A program made the translations under genes and the position numbers. The notes under the pieces are model-generated. The model had not been told where the DNA came from, did not search any database, and was given only the letters and a program-made list of their open reading frames with translations. A stretch of 64,000 nt of DNA, taken from contig CAZGMJ010000022.1 in assembly GCA_964526785.1 (NCBI GenBank), positions 12,240-76,239 on the forward strand, in the 5' to 3' direction. The DNA is from CAZGMJ01 sp964526785 (GTDB lineage: Bacteria > Planctomycetota > Phycisphaerae > Sedimentisphaerales > Anaerobacaceae). Positions 1-7,886 of this stretch are shown here, piece by piece (the first letter of the stretch is position 1; every line of letters starts with the position of its first letter).

Positions 1-365
1 CCGGCGCCGGCGGAGCCTTCGACGAACGTCGGGAAGCCGGTGCCGGAGAGCGAGAGGTTGTACCCGGTCCAGGTGATGCCGCTGTCGTTCTCGATGGTCT
101 TGGTGACCGTGAAGATCGGATCGGAATCGGTTTCTCCGTCGATCAGCACATCATCCGTTGCGACCGATGAGATGACTTCGTTGAGCGTCAGGGTCGGTCC
201 GGAGTAATCGAAGTCCCATTCGTGCGTGTTCCCGCTGTCCGAGAAATTGCACGTGAATGGTGCTGCGCCGGGGACCTCGGAGGGATCTACAAATCCCGCC
301 CGTGCGACGCCGGCGGACATCAGGACCGCCATGCTCAATACCACTGTTACAATTGACCTTCTCAT
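1..365 (-). CDS. Partial exported protein, probable PEP-CTERM type (C-terminus outside window)
   Basis: The reading frame is open from an ATG at 365 to the window edge. It begins with a signal peptide: Arg-Arg at residues 2-3, a hydrophobic stretch and an Ala-rich cleavage region near residue 18. The mature part contains TVTKTIENDSGITWTGYNL, a segment I associate with planctomycete PEP-CTERM proteins, but the C-terminal sorting motif lies outside the window, so that class is inferred. A G-rich ribosome-binding region, TTGGGGGAT, lies just before the start. The same motif precedes the PEP-CTERM gene starting at 2103. Function unknown; it is probably a cell-surface or extracellular structural protein. 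Confidence 0.7.
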   Translation of the reverse strand, partial: MRRSIVTVVLSMAVLMSAGVARAGFVDPSEVPGAAPFTCNFSDSGNTHEWDFDYSGPTLTLNEVISSVATDDVLIDGETDSDPIFTVTKTIENDSGITWTGYNLSLSGTGFPTFVEGSAGA

Positions 366-515
366 TTTACATCCCCCAATTACATAGTATCAGGTTTCTA
401 TGTCACGGCTCCGCACCGCGACGGGTTCACGTTTGTTTGCAGTCGGTCAGTGACCGTGTGTTGCAGCCGGGCGGAGAAGAGAGGGAGCGGTTTGCCCGGC
501 CGCAGAACCAGTAAA

Positions 516-544
516 GGCCGAGAGGTTTACATACCCTCCCGGCC
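516..544 (-). terminator. Intrinsic terminator-like hairpin after the PEP-CTERM operon
   Basis: On the minus strand GGCCGGGAGG pairs with CCTCTCGGCC (10 bp, one G-U) around a 9-base loop and is followed by TTTA. It lies 18 bases past the stop codon at 563, where a terminator for the two-gene operon would be expected. The T-tract is short, so termination efficiency is uncertain. Confidence 0.5.
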
Positions 545-562
545 GAGTCGCCGTACTTTCTT

Positions 563-1309
563 TCACGAGGTAGCCTTCTTTTTGCGCACCAGAGTCACAA
601 TGCCGCCGAATCCAAGTAGTAGTATGCTGGTGGGCTCCGGGACCTGTACGAGGTAGTCCTGCCAGCCGTCGTACACGAAGGCTCGGAGGTCCGCCATGGG
701 TCCGGTTCCGTCAAGTTGATGCAGCCAGTTATTGGCCGTCGTCAGGTCGGCGTAGTCGGCCTTGAAGCCGGGATCGCCGAGGGTGTTGTCATGCGTAACG
801 TTCCAGTTCGCGGGGTTGCCGGGGAGTTCTTCGTAGATGATCTCCCAGACGGCGATTGCGAACGCCTCTGCGCCGATGTTCTGCTCGATGGTATAGGGTT
901 TGCCTGCGGCCCATGACGGGTCGTAGAAGCGTCCCCAGAGTTCTCGCAGGTAGTCGGCTTTGGCCGCACCGATGGCCTGGCCGAGGTAGCTGTTGTGAAC
1001 GTCTTCGGGCATGACGACGTCGTATTGCAGCGTTGTTTCCGGAGCGACTTCGTGCAGCTCGATGCAGAAGGCCGGGATGTGGGCGTCGGGCCAGAGATCG
1101 CCTTCGCCCGTACCGGCGGTCTTGCCGAGCTGGTAGAGCCCGCCCCGCGTCAGGTCGCCGACGTTGCCCGCTCCCCAGACCTGTGTGATATCGTGTGCAG
1201 CGTCGTCGCTGTACGTGATATCCACCGTGCCGAGGATGTCGGCGGCTGCCGTGGATGGCAGTCCTACTGCGAGCAAAACGCCGAGGACTGCGGTACATAC
1301 GGTTTTCAT
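563..1309 (-). CDS. PEP-CTERM exported protein with thioester-domain-like architecture
   Basis: 248 aa. An AGGAG site 7 bases upstream fixes the ATG at 1309; a longer frame extends upstream but has no ribosome-binding site and would run through the preceding gene. An Ala-ended signal peptide covers residues 1 to about 23. The C-terminus is a PEP-CTERM signal: VPEPTS, a hydrophobic helix, then RKKK. Such tails are recognised by exosortase and cut during export. The middle has a Cys in PAFCIELHE and a downstream AFAIAVWEIIYE helix, resembling the Cys...Gln-Leu-Ala-Ile-Trp layout of thioester-like surface domains, but the expected Gln is Ala. It lies 29 bases after the neighbouring PEP-CTERM gene, so the two are probably cotranscribed. 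Confidence 0.8.
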   Translation of the reverse strand: MKTVCTAVLGVLLAVGLPSTAAADILGTVDITYSDDAAHDITQVWGAGNVGDLTRGGLYQLGKTAGTGEGDLWPDAHIPAFCIELHEVAPETTLQYDVVMPEDVHNSYLGQAIGAAKADYLRELWGRFYDPSWAAGKPYTIEQNIGAEAFAIAVWEIIYEELPGNPANWNVTHDNTLGDPGFKADYADLTTANNWLHQLDGTGPMADLRAFVYDGWQDYLVQVPEPTSILLLGFGGIVTLVRKKKATS

Positions 1310-1338
1310 GGTACTACTCCTATGTGTGTGGTTTTGTC

Positions 1339-2103
1339 TTACGCGCGTCGCTTTCTCATGAAGGCGAGCGAACCGAGGCCGAGCAGCGCGATGGTGGTCG
1401 GCTCGGGTACCGGCGCGACGTCGGTGACTCCGATGACCATATCGGTATAGTCCCAGTCCGAATGGGTCGAGAGCAGGTCCTCGAATGCGACGACGACGTC
1501 GGGATCTCCGACGATGGCTCCGGTGATCAGGCCGATATCGTATATCAGGCCGTGCGGCGTGCCGGTGGTGTCCGGGTTGAGCTGGTCGTCGGTGAAGAAG
1601 GTCGGGTTCGAGATGCCGCCGTGCGAGTCCGGGCTGATGAGATAGAAGCCGAACGTGGTGCCTATTGTGGCGGTTTCGCCGGCGTCCTGCGTTGCGTTGT
1701 TGTTGCGGTCGTACCATGCGGTACCTGCGCCGAGATCGAAGTCGATCGTGGCCGACGACGGCGCCGATGCCGAGCCGCCAAAGAGCAGCAGCATTTCGGA
1801 GGCGGTCGGAGCGACGCCTGCGCCGTTGTAGTTATAGATGCCGAACTGGTTCTGGCCGGAATATGCGGCCGCTTCCAGCAGGAGTGTGGCGACCGCGGTT
1901 TCGGGCGCACTGAGATCGGTGAGCTGGACGTAGCTCTGGCCGGAATCGGTGACGCCTGTAAGCGGGGCCATGTTGGTTACGAGGACGCTTCCGCCGCCGT
2001 CGCTTAAAACATTGTCGAGCGTCGGAGGCACCAGGCAGGCCGAGGCGCTGCCCGCGAAAGCGAAGCCGAGACATACAGTGAGCGCAATGATTGATCTTTT
2101 CAT
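1339..2103 (-). CDS. PEP-CTERM protein with DUF4114-like domain
   Basis: 254 aa, starting at ATG 2103 (MKRSIIALTV). TTGGGGGATTG upstream supplies a G-rich Shine-Dalgarno site. An in-frame start five codons earlier is less well placed. Signal peptide is residues 1 to about 23, ending ASA. Residues roughly 130-225 contain GTTFGFYLISPDSHGG and AFEDLLSTHSDWDYTDMV, the acidic 'FED...D-DY-D-V' signature of DUF4114, often found in secreted adhesin-like proteins. The tail VPEPTTIALLGLGSLAF plus MRKRRA is a textbook PEP-CTERM sorting signal. It is the first gene of a two-gene operon with the protein ending at 563. The ligand or matrix role is unknown. Confidence 0.85.
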   Translation of the reverse strand: MKRSIIALTVCLGFAFAGSASACLVPPTLDNVLSDGGGSVLVTNMAPLTGVTDSGQSYVQLTDLSAPETAVATLLLEAAAYSGQNQFGIYNYNGAGVAPTASEMLLLFGGSASAPSSATIDFDLGAGTAWYDRNNNATQDAGETATIGTTFGFYLISPDSHGGISNPTFFTDDQLNPDTTGTPHGLIYDIGLITGAIVGDPDVVVAFEDLLSTHSDWDYTDMVIGVTDVAPVPEPTTIALLGLGSLAFMRKRRA

Positions 2104-2768
2104 ACAACAATCCCCCAAAAATCAGTGTACAACTTGCGTTCTACGGGTGAGACTTACAAGCACCCCCCAAGGTGGTTTGTCTGTCTGCTAACACCGGGTG
2201 AGATTCGGAGCGGTCGGGAAAAAGGGCTTTGCCGTTTTCCTGCGCCCCCGTAAGCACCCCCCAAACATCGTGCGTTCCAGGAACGAATTTACTGTGTGTA
2301 TGCTAACAGATTGTAGACTTCGAGTCAAGGTTTTTCGCGGCGGGGAAAGTATTTGTCACGGGAGTGTTTTCGGCGGATGCGCGTGGCGCTTCGCAGGCGG
2401 GCAGATTCTCGGACGATGGGGCGAAGCGGGCCGGCGAGAATTTTCGAATCGGGCATTTGCAAATGCGGAAAAATGGTTGAAGGGATGGGGCGATGGGGTA
2501 GAATGACGGTGCGGTATTTGTACATGTCGCGAGGCACTGGTATTCGGCATCTGCGGGGACTTCGCGGTGAGAAAGAGATGGTCATAGGGTTTGTCAGATT
2601 TGGTTGAAGGTTGAGGATGTGAGAGAAGGATGCATGGATGAAGATCGAAGATACGAAGAGAGATCGCCTTGAGCTGAAGGGAACATTCTGTAAAGCTTGT
2701 AAGTGGATTCGAAGATTGAACGGCAGTTTTTGGAATCAACGTGTTTGATAGTGGAAAGTTGGGGTTGA
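2104..2768. other. Intergenic region between PEP-CTERM operon and Mrr gene
   Basis: No coding frame here has a credible start, ribosome-binding site or recognisable protein. Positions 2144-2308 hold the repeated motif set described separately. The remainder to 2768 is G-rich, AT-richer in places, and shows nothing I can name. Confidence 0.6.
2144..2308. repeat. Two-copy set of three short motifs upstream of the PEP-CTERM operon
   Basis: Read on the plus strand, CGGGTGAGA occurs at 2144-2152 and 2195-2203, AAGCACCCCCCAA at 2158-2170 and (as GTAAGCACCCCCCAA) at 2250-2264, and TGCTAACA at 2186-2193 and 2301-2308. The order is preserved in both copies, with different spacing. On the minus strand the second motif reads TTGGGGGGTGCTT, and a related TTGGGGGAT forms the ribosome-binding region of the genes starting at 2103 and 365. 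Location between promoter-proximal DNA and an exported-protein operon suggests operator sites or degenerate duplicated leader sequence. Function is inferred only. Confidence 0.6.
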
Positions 2769-3680
2769 ATGGCTATACCGAACTATCAAGAAATAATGTT
2801 GCCGTTGCTTGAGTTTCTCGGCGACCAGGAAGAACACTCGCTTCGTGAGACGTGCTCCGCCCTGGCGGAGCATTTTGGACTTTCTGAAGAAGAACGCAGG
2901 CGCTTGCTGCCCAGTGGACAGAAGGATGTATTGCGGAACAGAGTAAGTTGGGCACGCACGTATCTCAAGAAAGCGGAATTGCTTGAGCCGACGAGGCGGG
3001 GCTATTTCCGGATTACTGACCGCGGTGTGGCGGTGCTTGCTCGCAAGCCAGAGAGAATTGACAACGACTTCCTCGACCAATTCGAAGAGTTTCGAGAGTG
3101 GCGTACGGTCAAACACGAAAAGCAAGCGGTCAAGGAGAGCGGTGCTGAAATTACGGAAGAGACGACGCCAGAGGAATCTCTGGAACAGGCGTACCAAAGC
3201 TTGCGGGACGAATTGGCGGGCGAATTGTTGCAGCAGTTGAAGGCCAGTCCGCCGGGGTTATTTGAGAAGATCGTTGTCGAGCTTCTGGTCAAGATGGGCT
3301 ACGGCGGCAGCCGGAAGGATGCAGGCGAAGCGATTGGCAAAAGCGGGGATGAAGGAATTGACGGCATTATCAAAGAAGATCGACTGGGGCTCGATATCAT
3401 TTACATTCAGGCCAAACGCTGGGAGAACAGTGTCGGGCGGCCAGAGGTTCAGAAGTTTGCGGGAGCACTTCAGGGGCAACGGGCTCGAAAGGGGATCTTT
3501 ATCACTACATCCAGCTTCACCCGCGAAGCCACCGAGTATGCCTCACGCATCGAGAGCAAGATCGTTTTGGTTGATGGCGAGAGATTGGCACAGCTGATGA
3601 TCGACCATAATCTGGGGGTCAGTCTTTCGGCTACATATGAGGTCAAAAGGATCGACACGGACTACTTCACTGAGGAGTGA
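2769..3680 (+). CDS. mrr: Mrr-family restriction endonuclease
   Basis: 303 aa. Residues about 1-95 form a winged-helix Mrr N-terminal domain (MAIPNYQEIMLPLLEFL ... YFRITDRGVAVL). Residues about 155-290 form the PD-(D/E)XK catalytic domain: FEKIVVELLVKMGYGG, then a D-G-x-D-like DEGIDGII and the catalytic IYIQAKRW strand. Mrr enzymes cleave modified, usually methylated, DNA in the cytoplasm and need no partner methylase; none is nearby. Length matches the family (about 300 aa) and all motifs look intact. It is followed 31 bases later by a small membrane protein gene, possibly cotranscribed but with no clear functional link. A role in defence is the family expectation. Confidence 0.93.
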   Translation: MAIPNYQEIMLPLLEFLGDQEEHSLRETCSALAEHFGLSEEERRRLLPSGQKDVLRNRVSWARTYLKKAELLEPTRRGYFRITDRGVAVLARKPERIDNDFLDQFEEFREWRTVKHEKQAVKESGAEITEETTPEESLEQAYQSLRDELAGELLQQLKASPPGLFEKIVVELLVKMGYGGSRKDAGEAIGKSGDEGIDGIIKEDRLGLDIIYIQAKRWENSVGRPEVQKFAGALQGQRARKGIFITTSSFTREATEYASRIESKIVLVDGERLAQLMIDHNLGVSLSATYEVKRIDTDYFTEE

Positions 3681-3711
3681 CACAGACTCAGGAGAATATG
3701 AGGATGGCGGC

Positions 3712-4182
3712 ATGCAGCGGCAGAGGCAGGCGATTACAGGGGTATTGATTGTATTGGCGGTTATTGTTGGCGGCGTGGTTGGTTTGCGGTTTTGGGCGTC
3801 GCGGCGTCCGATTCAGGTCGGGCCGGTCTGGGAGAGTATTGAGACGTGCGCGGAGCATCAGAAGCGGCTGTATCAATCGCTGGAGCATTATGTGGAGCAG
3901 CACGGCGATGTGCCGGAGGACGTGGATTCATGGCAGATCAGAGGTTTTCCGGCGGCGGAGGTGTGGAAGTGTCCGGAGACGGGCGAGGGGTATGACGTTT
4001 TTGTCGAGAACTACGGCGATCCGGAGCGGGTGGTGATTGCGGATAAGCGCGACGCGCATCGGGCGACGTTTATGCTTTGGTTTCGGGGGTATCGGCCGCG
4101 TGTGGAGACGATGGGGGACGGGACGATCGAGCTTTTCGAGGGCGGCAAGGTCATGACGATGAAGGGGAGCAGCAAGGAGTAG
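3712..4182 (+). CDS. Hypothetical single-pass membrane protein
   Basis: 156 aa from ATG 3712; the frame is open further upstream, overlapping the mrr stop, but GAGG at 3699-3702 fits the ATG. Residues 7-25 (AITGVLIVLAVIVGGVVGL) are one transmembrane helix, leaving a short cytoplasmic tail and about 130 residues outside the membrane. The soluble part has two Cys residues (ETCAEHQ and EVWKCPETG) and a short aromatic strand-rich segment (TFMLWFRGYRP). The Cys-Pro-x-Thr-Gly-x-x-Tyr pattern resembles that seen in planctomycete pilin-like H-X9-DG proteins, but the other hallmarks are absent. I do not recognise the family. Confidence 0.65.
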   Translation: MQRQRQAITGVLIVLAVIVGGVVGLRFWASRRPIQVGPVWESIETCAEHQKRLYQSLEHYVEQHGDVPEDVDSWQIRGFPAAEVWKCPETGEGYDVFVENYGDPERVVIADKRDAHRATFMLWFRGYRPRVETMGDGTIELFEGGKVMTMKGSSKE

Positions 4183-4290
4183 CGGGGGCGGGCTGCGACG
4201 GGTAACTGTCTCAAGAAGTGTGGTTCGGTGTTATCAAGATAGAACCTCATTGCCGAAGAAATGGGTAGTAAGAACCATTAAGGCGGGCGG

Positions 4291-4320
4291 TTGACAAAGG
4301 GGGGCGGCGGTGCGGATAAT
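4291..4320 (+). promoter_or_regulatory. Candidate sigma70 promoter for the sulfatase gene
   Basis: TTGACA at 4291-4296 is a perfect -35 box, followed by an 18-base spacer and GATAAT at 4315-4320. It would start transcription about 70 bases before the sulfatase ATG. Confidence 0.5.
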
Positions 4321-4396
4321 CCGAAGGAACGAACGGAATGCCCGCGAGGGCGGGGCGTTCGGCGGCTAACGACAACGACGGGTAAGGCAGGTGGCT

Positions 4397-5770
4397 ATGA
4401 ACGGTGCAGAGCAACGCGGTGGAATGAATCGGCGGAGATTTCTGGGGCTTTCGATGGCGGCGGCAGGAACGCTATGCGGTTGCGGTGCGCGTGCGTCGGC
4501 GGCGGAAACCGGCGGGGGCAAGGCGAAGCGGCCCAACATCATTTTCATTCTGGCGGACGATCTTGGCTGGGCGGACGTTGGGTATCACGGCTCGGAGATC
4601 GAGACGCCGCATATCGACCGTCTTGCCGAGCGGTCGGTGCGGTTCGGGCGGCATTATGTGATGCCGACGTGCACGCCGACGCGGGTGGGGCTGATGAGCG
4701 GGCGGTATCCGAGCCGGTACGGGGTGGTTTCGCCGGACTACGGCAAGCTGTTCGACGACGATACGGTGACGCTGGCGGCGGCGCTCGGGCGGTGCGGCTA
4801 CTTTACGAGCATTTCGGGCAAGTGGCACATGGGCTCGCCTCCGGAGTGTACGCCGCGGAAGTACGGTTTCGATTCTTCGTACGGTTATTTCGACGGACAG
4901 ATCGACCCGTACACGCATCGCTATAAGAACGGTCGGCGCTCGTGGCATCGCAACGACGAATTTCTCGACGAGGAGGGGCACGCGACGGATTTGATCACGG
5001 ACGAGGCGGTGCGGGTCATCGAGCAGGAGCGGGACGAGCCGTTCTTTTTGTACGTGGCGTACAGCGTGCCGCATTATCCGCTGGCTGAGCCGGAGCGGTG
5101 GACGAAGCGGTACGAGGGGCGCATCGAGAACGAGTCGCGGCGGTGGTATGCGGCGAGCGTGACGCACATGGATCACGGGATCGGGCGGATTGTCGAGGCG
5201 GTGGCACGGCGGGGGGCGGCCGAGGAGACGCTGATCGTTTTCGCAAGCGACAACGGGGGGCAGAAGAGCTGGCACAATTCGAGCCAGTACAAGGGGCGGT
5301 ACGCGGATAAGCCGCACGACGTGCTGGGCGACAATCGGCCGCTGCGGGGATGGAAGGGCGAGGTGTACGAGGGCGGTATTCGCGTGCCTGCGCTGGCGAG
5401 CTGGCCGGGCGTGCTGGAGGCGGGGCAGGTGGATACGCCGGTGCATATCGTGGACTGGATGCCGACGCTGTGCGGGCTGGCGGGGTATGCGGACGGGGCG
5501 GCGCGCAAGTGGGACGGGCGCGATATGTGGCCGGCGATTGCGGGGACGGGGGATGTGAGCGGGTCGCGGAGGCTGTACTGGAAGACACCGGGGGCGTGGG
5601 CGGTGCGGCGGGGGGACTGGAAGCTGATTGCGCGCAAGAATTCGGAGAAGCTCGAGTTGTACGACGTGACGCACGATCCGTACGAGCAGAGGGACATGGC
5701 GGCGGAGCGGCCGGCGAAGGTCGCGGAGCTGCGCACGGTGCTGGCCGGGATGATGGAGGGGGACCGGTAG
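4397..5770 (+). CDS. TAT-exported type I sulfatase (arylsulfatase family)
   Basis: 457 aa from ATG 4397; a GTG two codons earlier and an ATG at 4424 are alternatives. The N-terminus has a twin-arginine signal (NRRRFLGLSMAAAG) with a Cys-Gly-Cys stretch near its end. ILADDLGWADVGY carries the first metal-binding Asp pair. CTPTRVGLMSGRYPSRYG is the type I sulfatase signature, with Cys92 as the formylglycine precursor. SGKWHMG and FASDNGG supply further active-site residues. It hydrolyses sulfate esters, likely on polysaccharides, in the periplasm or outside. The Cys-type site needs a maturation enzyme, not seen in this window. The substrate cannot be predicted from sequence alone. Confidence 0.93.
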   Translation: MNGAEQRGGMNRRRFLGLSMAAAGTLCGCGARASAAETGGGKAKRPNIIFILADDLGWADVGYHGSEIETPHIDRLAERSVRFGRHYVMPTCTPTRVGLMSGRYPSRYGVVSPDYGKLFDDDTVTLAAALGRCGYFTSISGKWHMGSPPECTPRKYGFDSSYGYFDGQIDPYTHRYKNGRRSWHRNDEFLDEEGHATDLITDEAVRVIEQERDEPFFLYVAYSVPHYPLAEPERWTKRYEGRIENESRRWYAASVTHMDHGIGRIVEAVARRGAAEETLIVFASDNGGQKSWHNSSQYKGRYADKPHDVLGDNRPLRGWKGEVYEGGIRVPALASWPGVLEAGQVDTPVHIVDWMPTLCGLAGYADGAARKWDGRDMWPAIAGTGDVSGSRRLYWKTPGAWAVRRGDWKLIARKNSEKLELYDVTHDPYEQRDMAAERPAKVAELRTVLAGMMEGDR

Positions 5771-5788
5771 CCGGGGCGGCGACGGGAA

Positions 5789-6529
5789 TCAGATCATCAT
5801 GAATCGCGGCGGATCGGACTGGTCGGGTTCTTCGGCCGGTTCACGTTTGGGCTCGGGGGGTGCGGACCGGGTGTCTTCGCGTTGTTCGGCATCTTTGCGG
5901 CGGTCGGTGTTGGCCTTTTCGAAGTCGCGGACGAAGTGATCGACGAAGCCGGTGACGCTCTCGGGGATTTCTCTGATGCCGTCGAGGTCGCAGAGGGCGA
6001 CGGTTCGCTGTTCCCAGGTGGTGGCCTGGCAGATGCGTGCTTTGGATTCGCCTGTGAGCAGGACGTTCTGCATGAGGCCGACGCTGATGCCGACGGCGGA
6101 GTATCCCATTTCTTCGGAGATCAGGGGCATGACGTCGATGCAGAGGATGCCGGCCTTGTCGCTTTTCTTGTATTGTTCTTTGGACAGCAGGGGAATGCCG
6201 CGGCTGCGCAGGTGGGATTTGATTGCGGATTCGAGGGCGACGGTGTCGAGGCCGTATTTTTCGGCTTTCGTGTCGCGGCGGGTGACCATGAGCCAGACGC
6301 CCTGGAGGCCGCGGAGGGTGTCGGTGGTGAAGGCGACTTCGGGCTGTTCGGTGTCTTTGCCGGTCGCCGAGTCGCCGGTATCGAGGTGGACGCCGATGTC
6401 GAGATGGCTGCGGTCGTTGGCTTTTTTACGTTGTGCGGCGCGGGCCGGCAGCGGGCCGAGGGTCAGGGCTGCCAGCGTTACGGCGACGACGATGCTGCGA
6501 AGACTGCGTATGATTCTGTGCGTATCCAT
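5789..6529 (-). CDS. Hypothetical exported protein
   Basis: 246 aa. GGGG six bases before the ATG supports the start. Residues 1 to about 32 form a Sec signal peptide (Arg-rich start, VVAVTLAALTLGPL core, ARA cleavage). The mature domain (about 70-205) contains TLRGLQGVWLMVTRRDTKA and ILCIDVMPLISEEM, and alternates strands and helices like a small outer-membrane-associated alpha/beta domain. The C-terminal 40 residues are charged and Pro-rich (disordered). It is convergent with the sulfatase gene, ending 19 bases from its stop. I do not recognise a named family. It may be a planctomycete-restricted envelope protein. Confidence 0.7.
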   Translation of the reverse strand: MDTHRIIRSLRSIVVAVTLAALTLGPLPARAAQRKKANDRSHLDIGVHLDTGDSATGKDTEQPEVAFTTDTLRGLQGVWLMVTRRDTKAEKYGLDTVALESAIKSHLRSRGIPLLSKEQYKKSDKAGILCIDVMPLISEEMGYSAVGISVGLMQNVLLTGESKARICQATTWEQRTVALCDLDGIREIPESVTGFVDHFVRDFEKANTDRRKDAEQREDTRSAPPEPKREPAEEPDQSDPPRFMMI

Positions 6530-7160
6530 GTAGTGCCCCTATTTGTGCATGCGGCGAACAAAACGAGGTGTCTTCCGCGTTCGGGAGACGGTTTTCCATT
6601 TGATTATGTGGTTTCGGCCACGATTACACCCAAAACTCCTGCGGCCGGCAAGACACGAGACTGCATAGTCTATGATTACCAAATCGGGGGCGGGCGGTCA
6701 AGAGCGAAGTCGGGAGCGTGGAGCGGTACTGGAAAGGCCGGTTTATTGCCCTAAAAAGGCGGTATTTGACGGAGGGGTCCGGCGGGGTCAATCTCGGGCA
6801 GGCCGGAGACGCAGGCCGGGGGGACGGTAATGCATGCGCGGGTGCGGGCTGAGGAGTGAGGCAATCGGTATCGGCCGTGACGGGGGCCGCGATGGGGCAG
6901 GCCGGTCGCGGCGCCGTCACGCGGGCGGCGGCCTGGCCCGGTGGGCGAGGCTCGATCGTGGTCCGCGGGACCAGGGAGTGTCTGTACGGGCGGCTCGGCA
7001 AGCGAGTAATTGGGGTATGTCGCGACGTGAGGGGGACTGGGTCTTATTGGCTGTTTTTTTTGCCTACAAAGATAAAAAAGTATTGTACATCGCGGCGTGA
7101 CGGGTTAGCATGTCTCGGTAGTGGTGTCAAATGTCATGTGCTTTAGAAAGGAGTCACGAG
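6530..7160. other. Intergenic region with no recognisable gene
   Basis: 630 bases, G-rich on the plus strand, with an AT-rich patch around 7050-7090 just before the next gene that probably contains its promoter. Frames are open by base composition, but no start with a ribosome-binding site and no recognisable protein was found. Confidence 0.5.
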
Positions 7161-7373
7161 ATGGCCAGGAAGAAAAAGACGACAAAGAAGAAGCTGACAC
7201 GAGGCGTCTGGACCAAGAGCGATCTGTCTACGTTGAAGAAGCTCTTTCCCAAGAACCCGACAGCCGAGGTGGCGGCCAAACTGGGCCGGCCGACCGATGC
7301 GGTCAAGAAGAAGGCGTCGAGGATGGGACTTCGCAAGAACAAGACGTATCTCAAGACGCTGGGCCGGGCATAG
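7161..7373 (+). CDS. Small basic SANT/Myb-like DNA-binding protein
   Basis: 70 aa, start fixed by AAAGGAG eight bases before ATG 7161. Residues 2-12 are a Lys-rich tail (ARKKKTTKKKL). Residues 15-58 look like a Myb/SANT three-helix domain: a Trp (GVWTKSDLSTLKKLF), then AAKLGRPTDAVKKKASRMGL, matching the helix-turn-helix 'LGR...AV..KA..MGL' pattern. The tail is basic. Such small proteins recur in Planctomycetes, from memory, with unknown role; a nucleoid-associated or regulatory function is inferred. It stands alone, 630 bases from the upstream gene and 513 from trpS. The isoelectric point would be very high. Confidence 0.8.
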   Translation: MARKKKTTKKKLTRGVWTKSDLSTLKKLFPKNPTAEVAAKLGRPTDAVKKKASRMGLRKNKTYLKTLGRA

Positions 7374-7886
7374 GGACCGGGAGTGTTGTGACATCGGTGC
7401 GGGGGTTGCGGGGGCGGTGCAACACGTGTCAACGTCTGCGGGGACGGTTCGCTGCCGGGGAGCAAGCGGCGGGTGTTCTGTGCGTGCGGCGGCAGATGAG
7501 CGGATGCGGACGAGTGGGGGCGAAGCCGGAGTCCCCGCGCATATTCGGGGCGAGAGGCAAGTGCCGTAGATCGTGAAGGCTCGCGGGAGACGGGGAGGTT
7601 TTTCTGGAGGGGATCTTCACTGAGGGCGCCTGCAAACGACTTCCGGCGATGCCGGCGGCGGTACCCGGCGGTCGTGTGACGATGGGCGGCGGCGAGTCGG
7701 GCGGTGGAGGTTTTGGGCCAACCAGAGGAGACGTCACACCGGCGGTCGGCAGGTGAGCGGGTCGGACGGTTTGCGGGGGATTGTGCGGGTGCGGAGGTTG
7801 ACAACCGTCCGGCGTGGGATTATCCTCTTGCGTGGTGGTTCGGTTCAATCGGGCCTGTTTCTTAGGCGTTCATTCAGGAGGTGATT
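7374..7886. other. Intergenic region upstream of trpS
   Basis: No convincing gene. It contains a candidate trpS promoter at 7798-7826. I did not find a T-box or a Trp-rich leader peptide, so attenuation by tryptophan is not evident. The rest is G-rich sequence without recognisable features. Confidence 0.5.
7798..7826 (+). promoter_or_regulatory. Candidate sigma70 promoter for trpS operon
   Basis: Perfect -35 TTGACA at 7798-7803, a 17-base spacer, and -10 TATCCT at 7821-7826. Predicted transcription start is about 50 bases before the trpS start codon. Confidence 0.6.

Noticed and set aside
1310..1717. Upstream extension of the PEP-CTERM frame ending at 563
   Set aside because: It runs inside the preceding PEP-CTERM gene, is Arg/His-rich shadow sequence, and the ATG at 1309 has a proper signal peptide and AGGAG.
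2356..2739. Minus-strand 127-residue frame
   Set aside because: No ribosome-binding site, no known family, Pro/Ser/His-rich composition typical of antisense to G-rich DNA.
7154..7848. Long minus-strand frames across the gap before trpS
   Set aside because: They overlap the SANT-like gene and the trpS promoter and have Pro/Arg/Ser-rich shadow composition.
7374..7886. T-box or tryptophan attenuator before trpS
   Set aside because: I found no T-box sequence and no leader peptide with Trp codons in the 513-base gap.
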